From Nostoc flagelliforme FACHB-838 (lineage in GTDB: Bacteria > Cyanobacteriota > Cyanobacteriia > Cyanobacteriales > Nostocaceae), in assembly GCF_014698065.1 (NCBI RefSeq), contig NZ_JACJSI010000053.1:1-47747 (forward strand): a DNA stretch of 47,747 nt, given 5' to 3'. The notes beneath the pieces were generated by a model. That model had not been told where the DNA came from, searched no databases, and worked only from the letters and a program-made list of their open reading frames with translations. Position numbers and translations under genes: made by a program. Below, piece after piece: positions 41,681 to 47,747 of this stretch; position 1 is the first letter of the stretch; each line of letters starts with the position of its first letter.

Positions 41681-42628
41681 TCAACTCATTTCATCTAAAG
41701 GTAAAACATCGTGGAAGCGGTTGTAATCAATGTAGCGATGTCCATCAGATGTGTGGTGGAAGATATCGACAAATTGATTGTTCCACAAAATCTCATTAGC
41801 AGCATAACTATGACGGGCATGGACGACCTGTGTAACTGTTTCATCAATCCCACTCAAAGAGATGATCAGCATAGTATTTGTCTGTGTTAGCGATTCTGCT
41901 GTCATCCCATATAGAGGACTAAACTCATCAATAACATGCATCACAGACCAGCTTAAGGTGAAGCTAGGTGTTTGGTTCCTCAGCAGTTTGAGATCGTATA
42001 ACCGACGTATAAACTGCCCTTCTAAGGTTACATCGTCGCGCATTAAGTAAACTCGCATCTGCGCCTCCAGAATCATATTGCGACGCTGGTTAGCCGTGCG
42101 AAATATGAGAGTCGGCATCGCATTATGAGGTGTAATCACTGCTACACGGCTAAATAGCACACGGGCTGTAGGCCGAGAGAATCGAGCAAACGCTAGTCCC
42201 GTCATCACAGCAATTCCCACCAAACCAATCATTGCTTCAATGGTGACAACAATATTGGCGTAAGTTGTTTTAGGATACATTGCCCCATAGCCGATGGATG
42301 CTAGAGTTTGCACGCTAAAGAAAAACATATCTAAAAAAGAACCAGGTCGGGCATTGACAATACAATCTCCTCCCATTAAGTAAGCTATTGCAAATAGAGC
42401 ATTAATAGTTACATAGAAAGTGCAAATCAGGATTAGAAAGCCAGGCCAGGGAATCGTTAGCAGCAGATGATAAGGATCGCGCCAGTAGGAATGCCATGCA
42501 CCCATACCGATAATTTCAAATTTTCCATCTCGAACTTTAATCTGAATCGGTGGGATCAGATGCTGTCGTTGCTTCCGTGAAAATCTCTTTAGTCTAAGTT
42601 TCATCGCAAGTAGCCAAAAGAACGGCAA
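41681..42628 (-). CDS. inward-rectifier potassium channel, KirBac type
   Basis: 315 residues. Two membrane helices flank the pore: about residues 60-85 (FLILICTFYVTINALFAIAY) and 130-150 (VVTIEAMIGLVGIAVMTGLA). The selectivity filter reads ASIGYGAMYP, the GYG signature of potassium channels. The C-terminal half (FSRVAVITPHNAMPTLIFRT to the end) is the immunoglobulin-like cytoplasmic domain of Kir channels. The upstream slide-helix residues are present (WHSYWRDPYHLLLTIPWPGF). It is a tetramer in the family. Neighbouring genes give no hint of regulation. Confidence 0.9.
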   Translation of the reverse strand: MPFFWLLAMKLRLKRFSRKQRQHLIPPIQIKVRDGKFEIIGMGAWHSYWRDPYHLLLTIPWPGFLILICTFYVTINALFAIAYLMGGDCIVNARPGSFLDMFFFSVQTLASIGYGAMYPKTTYANIVVTIEAMIGLVGIAVMTGLAFARFSRPTARVLFSRVAVITPHNAMPTLIFRTANQRRNMILEAQMRVYLMRDDVTLEGQFIRRLYDLKLLRNQTPSFTLSWSVMHVIDEFSPLYGMTAESLTQTNTMLIISLSGIDETVTQVVHARHSYAANEILWNNQFVDIFHHTSDGHRYIDYNRFHDVLPLDEMS

Positions 42629-42827
42629 CTGCTTAGTATTGTAAATTAAGTTGCTTTAGAGACATTCACCGAGTCGCGTTTAGCATTGCCGATTTTCAGC
42701 TAGAGATATGGGGATTGGGGATGAGAAAAAAATTATTTTAAAATTTGGTTGGGATCTGAATCTCTAATTTTTAATTTAATTTACCTGCAAGGGAAGGTAA
42801 ATTTGACCTTTTTTTTCTTAAATCAGC

Positions 42828-42857
42828 AAAAAAATAGGGTGTGCAATGCCCACCCTA
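42828..42857 (-). terminator. terminator of the 42878 gene
   Basis: On the minus strand TAGGGTG and CACCCTA form a stem followed by TTTTTTT, 21 bases after the stop. Confidence 0.7.
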
Positions 42858-42877
42858 CTAATTTATCTGCTAGAAAC

Positions 42878-43801
42878 TTATTTTTCCGGTTTTAGCAATT
42901 CACCTTTAGAACAGCGGTCAAACCACTCCTGGTATTTTTGCTGCTGTGACTCATCTTCAACAGCGACAGTAACACGCACTTGCTTGCATCCGTGATCTCG
43001 CTCTTGTGCGATCGCATTCAATAATAAACTAGCAATTTTAGGTGAGCTAAATTCGCCGCTTACAGTTAAACTACTGTCAAATCCTGCAAATTCAAGTCTT
43101 TCTACTTCGGTCAAGTCAAGACCAGCAATTTCTCCTTGCCCTAAATCAATTTCTGCGAGTTGTTTGTGTTCTGGGCTGATTTGCTCGACAATCAACTTTT
43201 CCCGATGGACAGGAACCTGTACCATCCGGGTTTCGATTACTTTGCGAACAATTACCTCACCGACTTTACGCTTACTGCTTTCAACAAATAGTCGTTCTTC
43301 TAGTAGACGAATAATCTGTTCTTCACTAACCTGTTCTGAGTCTACTGGCTCAACTGGGCTATTTATACTTTGATTATTGGCTAGTTGCTCAGTTGAGTCG
43401 CGTAGGCGTAGACCGTCGTAGTTATCGCCTGGTGTTTCTGCTTCTAAATATTCAGGCATATACTCGATTTCTGATTTTTTTAAGTCTATGAAAACAGATT
43501 TAGTCGGTTTGTCGATTTTTTTTATTCTCTGGCTTTGCAATCGAAACAAAGAGGGGCGTTTATCAGCTAACTGCTGCCCATGTTCTCCAGTTTGTTGATT
43601 TGCCTGGTTAGATATAACTAAATTTAGGCGACGATTAGCATCGACAATTAAATCATGAACTACTCCTACTAGCTGACCTTGCTGATCGAATACAGAAAAA
43701 TTGTTCACCTTCTGTCTTAAATCTGCCAGCGAGGAGGTAGTGCTAGAGTTACTGTTTGTTTGTACAATATTTTTTGCCATAGGTTGGCTATTTATTTGCA
43801 A
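42878..43801 (-). CDS. PRC-barrel/DUF2382-like protein, divergent
   Basis: 307 residues. Residues 28-60 (LADLRQKVNNFSVFDQQGQL VGVVHDLIVD) resemble the start of a PRC barrel. Residues about 160-215 (EEQIIRLLEERLFVESSKRK, VGEVIVRKVIETRMVQVPVH) match the N-terminal half of DUF2382, but the second, charged half is replaced by an unrelated segment (LEFAGFDSSLTVSGEFSSP) ending in a short helical domain. Ten residues (NYDGLRLRD) stem from a type-A repeat. Roles in this family are thought to be stress-related; function unknown. Confidence 0.7.
   Translation of the reverse strand: MQINSQPMAKNIVQTNSNSSTTSSLADLRQKVNNFSVFDQQGQLVGVVHDLIVDANRRLNLVISNQANQQTGEHGQQLADKRPSLFRLQSQRIKKIDKPTKSVFIDLKKSEIEYMPEYLEAETPGDNYDGLRLRDSTEQLANNQSINSPVEPVDSEQVSEEQIIRLLEERLFVESSKRKVGEVIVRKVIETRMVQVPVHREKLIVEQISPEHKQLAEIDLGQGEIAGLDLTEVERLEFAGFDSSLTVSGEFSSPKIASLLLNAIAQERDHGCKQVRVTVAVEDESQQQKYQEWFDRCSKGELLKPEK
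43400..43428 (-). repeat. 29-bp dispersed repeat (type A), inside the DUF2382-like gene
   Basis: Three mismatches from the copies at 1854-1882 and 28583-28611, read in frame. Confidence 0.8.
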
Positions 43802-44037
43802 AGTTTACGAACTGTTTTCTAATTAGCTAAATTAAATGTATTAATCATCTGAATCCCATTTAGAAAATCTTTGCGAACAAGATATTTACATGACCCATAT
43901 CGAGAGGAATATTCGCAATCGTCAATCTAAAGTGGTATCAGCTATTAGGAACACAGGTAAAGCTTATTCAACAACCTTACCTGTACTGTATCGAATTAAT
44001 TATTAGTCATTAGCCAGCAACTAATGACTATATTTAG

Positions 44038-44934
44038 TTAGCGTTCTTCAATGGGAAGATTACCAGAATTCACATCTAACTCTTCACGACGCACGGTTTC
44101 TTGAGTTTCAACTGTTTCTTGATCGACTACTTTTCTAACTCTAACTTCTTCACGCAAAAAAGCTTCTTTGCGAACATCAGCAGTTTCTTCGTGGATTTCG
44201 ATACGAGCAACTTCGCCTTCACGGAAATCTGCTTCGCGCCCAGAAACGGTAGTACCTGCATCTGCTGGAGTTACACGCTCAATTACAACTCGTTCTCTTT
44301 CCACTGGTACTGCAACCCGTGCTGTATCAGTCTCAACATGCTTGCCAATTGCTACTTCTCCAGTTTTTTGGCGTCGTTTACTAGCAATCAGCCGTTCTTC
44401 ATACAATCTCAGAGTTTGATGATCTTGCTCATTCAACCCGTATAAAGAAGGCTCATGTTCGTAATTGTAGCTATCACGATTGTAAGTTGGGGTAGCTGTC
44501 GCTCCTTGATAATTTGTATCTACAGGGATTGTTGCTTCTACTGGTGTTGATGCTTCTACAGGAAGGGTGTTCCCTGTGGGTTGACGATATACTCCACGCA
44601 CCCGTTCTTCATAGTCATAATCAAGAGCTTGCCGTTCACTGAACTCAGGTAAATCTTCAGCTTGTTCTCTAGTCAAGCCAACTGTGTATACCCGGTCAAC
44701 GCTGTAGTCGATACGGGCACGACCAAGTGGTAATAATACTTTCTTACCAAAAATCCAGAAGCCTAAGTCAATGACTAAATAGCGGAAATGGCCTTCTTCG
44801 TCCACTAAAATATCGCTGACAGTACCAATCTTCTCGTCAGTTCCTTGGGTATAGACACCAAGCCCTTTAATGTCATGACCATCAAAACTTTCATGATAGT
44901 TAGGTTCGAAATCTTGTAGTTTGTAAAGAACCAT
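44038..44934 (-). CDS. PRC-barrel and DUF2382 domain protein
   Basis: 298 residues. N-terminal PRC barrel (about 20-100): LGVYTQGTDEKIGTVSDILV, FRYLVIDLGFWIFGKKVLLP. C-terminal DUF2382 (about 175-290) with charged repeats: LRLYEERLIASKRRQKTGEV, RVAVPVERERVVIERVTPAD, KVVDQETVETQETVRREELD. No signal peptide. It is closely similar to the gene at 45468. The linker between the domains differs. Domain pairs like this are common in stress-induced cytoplasmic proteins; mechanism unknown. Confidence 0.88.
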   Translation of the reverse strand: MVLYKLQDFEPNYHESFDGHDIKGLGVYTQGTDEKIGTVSDILVDEEGHFRYLVIDLGFWIFGKKVLLPLGRARIDYSVDRVYTVGLTREQAEDLPEFSERQALDYDYEERVRGVYRQPTGNTLPVEASTPVEATIPVDTNYQGATATPTYNRDSYNYEHEPSLYGLNEQDHQTLRLYEERLIASKRRQKTGEVAIGKHVETDTARVAVPVERERVVIERVTPADAGTTVSGREADFREGEVARIEIHEETADVRKEAFLREEVRVRKVVDQETVETQETVRREELDVNSGNLPIEER

Positions 44935-45467
44935 TATGTTGTAACCTCAAATATTTTTTTCATCTCTTAATAACTAAACTAGACATTTATTGACTTTTAT
45001 ACCTCCTTCTGCCGAATGAATTATTTACAGAGTTAAATATCGAAAGTTATAGATATTTTCATTAATATTTATCAACATGATTGACTAAAGACACAAAATT
45101 ATAAGGATTTAGGAGCATCCCAATTCTGCAAATTATCAAGATAATAGATTGTTATTGTGAGCATAATAACAGCCTATGTTTTTACACTTTTGGTATGCTC
45201 CCAATTGTTTAGCTTTTTTCATAGAAGTATGTTTAGTTTTTGTGCATGGAATTGCCAGATTCATTATCGATTATTTATTACCGCAAAATCTTGCATATCT
45301 ATGTGCTTTATTAATATGGGAATTTTTTGAATGTTCCAATTTCCAACTTGTCTAATAAATTGGGAATATTCTTTTACGGATAAAAAAACACAGGCAGAGA
45401 TACAATTTAACTTTGCCTGCATAATTATTCCAGATAAATCTACTAAACAAATTTATGAGCCAGCTAA
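44935..45467. other. AT-rich intergenic region with terminator
   Basis: 533 bases. It contains a GAATGTTCCAATTT / AAATTGGGAATATTC inverted repeat (about 45330-45372) and a terminator near its right end. No gene was seen. Confidence 0.6.
45379..45420 (-). terminator. rho-independent terminator of the 45468 gene
   Basis: On the minus strand CAGGCAAAG and CTCTGCCTG pair (one mismatch), followed by TGTGTTTTTTTATCC. It lies 48 bases after the stop. Confidence 0.75.
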
Positions 45468-46310
45468 TTAAATAGCTCCATGTTCACTGATACCATTTTC
45501 TTGCACATGTAAATTACCCGTAGTATCAACATCTAATTCTTCTCGACGGATAGTTTCTTGTGTTTCTACAGAGTCACGTTCTACTACTTTCTTGATCCGG
45601 ACTTCTTCACGCACAAAGGCTTCTTTATGTATCTCAGGCGTTTCTTCGTACACTTCTATGCGTGCTACTTCTCCTTCTTGAAACTTAAGTTCATTGGCAT
45701 CTACAACTCTACCTGCTTCTGTAGGCACAACTCGCTCAATCAGAACTCGTTCTTTTTGAATAGGTACTGTAACGTGTGCAGTTTCTGTTTCAATGTGCTT
45801 ACCAACTGTTACTTCTCCAGTTTTGATGCGGTTTTTGTTGGCAATTAATCGTTCTTCATAGAGTCTAAAAGTTTGATGAGATTGATCGTTTAACCCGTAT
45901 AAAGTTGGTTCTGTCTGGTAATTATATGTATCGCGGTCATAAGTTACACCGCTGGTTGGAGAACGAAATACACTACGTACACTTTCTTCATAATCACTAT
46001 CAACGATCGCGTCTTCTTTGTGATCCGGTAAGTTTTCTATTTGCTGTCTGCTTAAACCATCAACATAGACGCGTCTTTGTGCATAATCGATCCGGGAAAG
46101 ACCAATTGGTAGTAATATTTTTTTGCCAACAGAATCTAACCTTACATCAATAATTAAATACCGGAAATGACCATCGTCATCAACTAAAATATCGGCTACT
46201 GAACCAACTTTATCTCTTCCCTCAGTGTAAACATCTAGCGCTTTAACGTCGTCTCCACCAAGGGTTTCTCGATAATTTGGGTCAAAAAGTTCAAGCTTGT
46301 TAATAGGCAT
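45468..46310 (-). CDS. PRC-barrel and DUF2382 domain protein
   Basis: 280 residues, a paralogue of 44038-44934: LDVYTEGRDKVGSVADILVD and FRYLIIDVRLDSVGKKILLP form the PRC barrel; LRLYEERLIANKNRIKTGEV-like block, VTVPIQKERVLIERVVPTEA and KVVERDSVETQETIRREELD form DUF2382. The central linker is shorter than in the paralogue. It ends with its own terminator, so the paralogues are probably not one transcript. Confidence 0.88.
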   Translation of the reverse strand: MPINKLELFDPNYRETLGGDDVKALDVYTEGRDKVGSVADILVDDDGHFRYLIIDVRLDSVGKKILLPIGLSRIDYAQRRVYVDGLSRQQIENLPDHKEDAIVDSDYEESVRSVFRSPTSGVTYDRDTYNYQTEPTLYGLNDQSHQTFRLYEERLIANKNRIKTGEVTVGKHIETETAHVTVPIQKERVLIERVVPTEAGRVVDANELKFQEGEVARIEVYEETPEIHKEAFVREEVRIKKVVERDSVETQETIRREELDVDTTGNLHVQENGISEHGAI

Positions 46311-46700
46311 ACGCTGTTCCTAAGTTGTGTATAGGGTTTATTTATAAGTATAAAAAATGTTGTGCTAAGTTTCATCCTACTGGCGACTGAGGTCAATGGA
46401 GAGATTTGATGATTTATAATTCATATTTGATTAGGCAAATACTCAAATTGAACACTATTGATAACCAATAGAAATATAACTAAAGTTATAAACAACCTGA
46501 AATATTATACTGGATACTGGTATAAAATATTTTTTAATTAGTTGCGACGATCGCCTACACTTTCTTACTCATGGTGTTGACAGAATCCTTACTCGACCGA
46601 ATGGAATGGCCCTGCTTTAACAAGCAGTTGGGCAATCTCCTCTGCGTAAGTTCTAATTAAGAGCCAATACTGAAACAATAGGAGTAGACACTACAGCGCC
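46311..46700. other. AT-rich intergenic region
   Basis: 390 bases between divergent genes. AT-rich, without recognisable genes; it probably holds both promoters. Confidence 0.5.
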
Positions 46701-47444
46701 ATGCAGATTATGAGTCAACTTCCAAATAGTCTTGAAGATGCGATCGCCCAATCTCGAACAGCCGTGCAAGCTGCCCTTAAAGATGGTCTTACTCGGATAC
46801 AAGTTGAGTTCTTGTTCCCAGAACTCAAGTTTATGCCAGTAGCGGAACAATTTTTGCCACTGTTTACAGAATATGATTCTCGTTTGAAGATTTTCTTTGC
46901 TGACGCGGGTGCTGCGGCTTTAGCCCGCCGCAATTGGGTTGATGCACCATTTCAAATTTTGGATATCGGGACGGGAAGGGCTGCTTCTTTACAAGAAAAA
47001 ATTCAGCCAGAGGATGAAATTTTCTTGTTTATTGCGCCCACTTGCGTGGAAGTACCGCAGTTGGAAAAGTTATGTGAAATAATAAGCGATCGCCCTTTAG
47101 TCTTCTTAAATCCCCGCTTAGAAGATGCTGGAACTGTGGGCATTGGTTATACAGCGAGAAAAGTCCGCGATCGCTTTATCAGTACCATTGAATCCGCCTA
47201 TTACCTCCGCCCTATAGATGATGAAAGTGCCCTATATCGCTGCTATCCTGGACAATGGGAAGTTTGGCTGGAAACCAACGGCGAATATCAAAGAATTGCC
47301 GAATTACCCACCAAACCATCGGGTGATGAGTTGGATCTCATCCTTTTAAAAGGGCAACCGCAAACAACAACAGACGCGACATCTGCGAAAAAGCCTAATG
47401 TGTTTAAGAGTTTGCAACGGTTCTTAAAAGCGTTGAGTAGTTAA
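46701..47444 (+). CDS. DUF1995 family protein
   Basis: 247 residues. SLEDAIAQSRTAVQAALKDG, RIQVEFLFPELKFMPVAEQF and the middle block EDEIFLFIAPTCVEVPQLEK match DUF1995, a family of cyanobacteria and chloroplasts that includes the plant photosystem II assembly factor LPA3. A role in photosystem II assembly is inferred from the plant member only. The start may be the ATG at 46710 (MSQLPNS). A weak hairpin follows at 47454-47493. Confidence 0.83.
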   Translation: MQIMSQLPNSLEDAIAQSRTAVQAALKDGLTRIQVEFLFPELKFMPVAEQFLPLFTEYDSRLKIFFADAGAAALARRNWVDAPFQILDIGTGRAASLQEKIQPEDEIFLFIAPTCVEVPQLEKLCEIISDRPLVFLNPRLEDAGTVGIGYTARKVRDRFISTIESAYYLRPIDDESALYRCYPGQWEVWLETNGEYQRIAELPTKPSGDELDLILLKGQPQTTTDATSAKKPNVFKSLQRFLKALSS

Positions 47445-47520
47445 AATAATGCAGAGGTAGCAGGAGGAAACTAACTTTCTCATCTGCTGCCTCATGTTGA
47501 GTTTTCTATACATAAACTTG

Positions 47521-47604
47521 ATGCAGAAAACCCTGTATATTGTGCGACATTGCCAAGCAGTGGGACAAAAACCTAATGCGCCACATTGTGAAAGTTATCT
47601 CTAG
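47521..47604 (+). pseudogene. histidine phosphatase N-terminus, truncated
   Basis: The first residues MQKTLYIVRHCQAVGQKPNA are the N-terminus of a phosphoglycerate-mutase/histidine phosphatase protein: the RHC motif (normally RHG or RHA) holds the catalytic histidine. After P the frame reads HCESYL and stops, with none of the expected LTxxGxxQA sequence. The rest is missing, so the gene is broken about 47584, probably by an insertion that runs to the window edge. Confidence 0.65.
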
Positions 47605-47622
47605 CTGACATAAACTGTTTTT

Positions 47623-47747
47623 TCAGCCTGCATAAGACTTGTCCGAAAACTCCAAAGCCAGACTGTTCAAAGCTTTGAGAGCAAGCTTTGATATCTTCGT
47701 GAAAACGTAATCATAAAGCTTTGAGATAGTTACTGATAGTTTAGAGC
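47623..47747 (-). other. open frame running in from the right edge
   Basis: On the minus strand about 40 codons are open to the edge, reading SKLYDYVFTKISKLALKALN and LALEFSDKSYAG before a TGA. It could be the end of a transposase in the element that broke the phosphatase gene; I recognise no family. Confidence 0.25.

Noticed and set aside
1..47747. CRISPR arrays and tRNA/rRNA genes
   Set aside because: The heptamer arrays have no spacer structure like CRISPR, and no tRNA clover-leaf or rRNA sequence was seen on either strand.

Overview
The window comes from a filamentous, heterocyst-type cyanobacterium close to Nostoc or Anabaena. This is inferred from dense GCGATCGC (HIP1) octamers, heptamer tandem-repeat arrays of the GTCATTT / ACTAATGAC kind, small dispersed palindromic repeats, and cyanobacterial genes: ndhN, a CpcS/CpeS-type bilin lyase, an RbpA-type RRM protein, and DUF1400, DUF1995, DUF4336 and ScyD/ScyE-family proteins. 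I saw no rRNA, tRNA or CRISPR array.

Layout. 1-250 is the 3' end of an IS5-like transposase. 330-3383 holds small accessory genes: two helix-turn-helix-type proteins, a DUF4336 protein, a damaged DUF29 gene and an unknown protein. 3393-21702 is one long minus-strand ribosomal super-cluster. Read in transcription order it is rplC, rplD, rplW, rplB, rpsS, rplV, rpsC, rplP, rpmC, rpsQ, rplN, rplX, rplE, rpsH, rplF, rplR, rpsE, rplO, secY, adk, infA, rpmJ, rpsM, rpsK, rpoA, rplQ, truA, rplM, rpsI, rpmE, prfA. rpsN and rpmD are absent from their usual bacterial positions. Tight gene pairs alternate with gaps filled by heptamer arrays. 21703-22735 is a 1-kb divergent region with a structured leader and a 26-codon ORF behind a good ribosome-binding site; ndhN reads the other way.

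23339-28125 encodes an RND efflux pump (permease plus lipoprotein adaptor). 28675-29798 holds the bilin lyase and the RRM protein with a clear terminator. 30052-37203 holds an SLH-domain membrane protein, a Uma2 nuclease-fold protein, a histidine kinase facing a histidine-kinase remnant, a GH57 enzyme and a secreted ScyD/ScyE-like beta-propeller. 37370-42628 holds a short-chain dehydrogenase, a DUF1400 lipase-like hydrolase and a KirBac-type potassium channel. 42878-46310 is a tandem set of three PRC-barrel/DUF2382-type proteins, followed by a DUF1995 protein and a broken histidine-phosphatase gene at the right edge.

The most distinctive signal is the behaviour of small repeats. They fill gaps in the ribosomal operon as inverted heptamer arrays; one 40-nt hairpin family shows a compensatory base change between copies; and repeats enter open reading frames without breaking them (DUF29 protein, DUF2382 protein, DUF1400 hydrolase, RND permease, dehydrogenase C-terminus). 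I did not find a new defence or biosynthetic system. The repeat layer and the rplC leader are the parts that most deserve a closer look.
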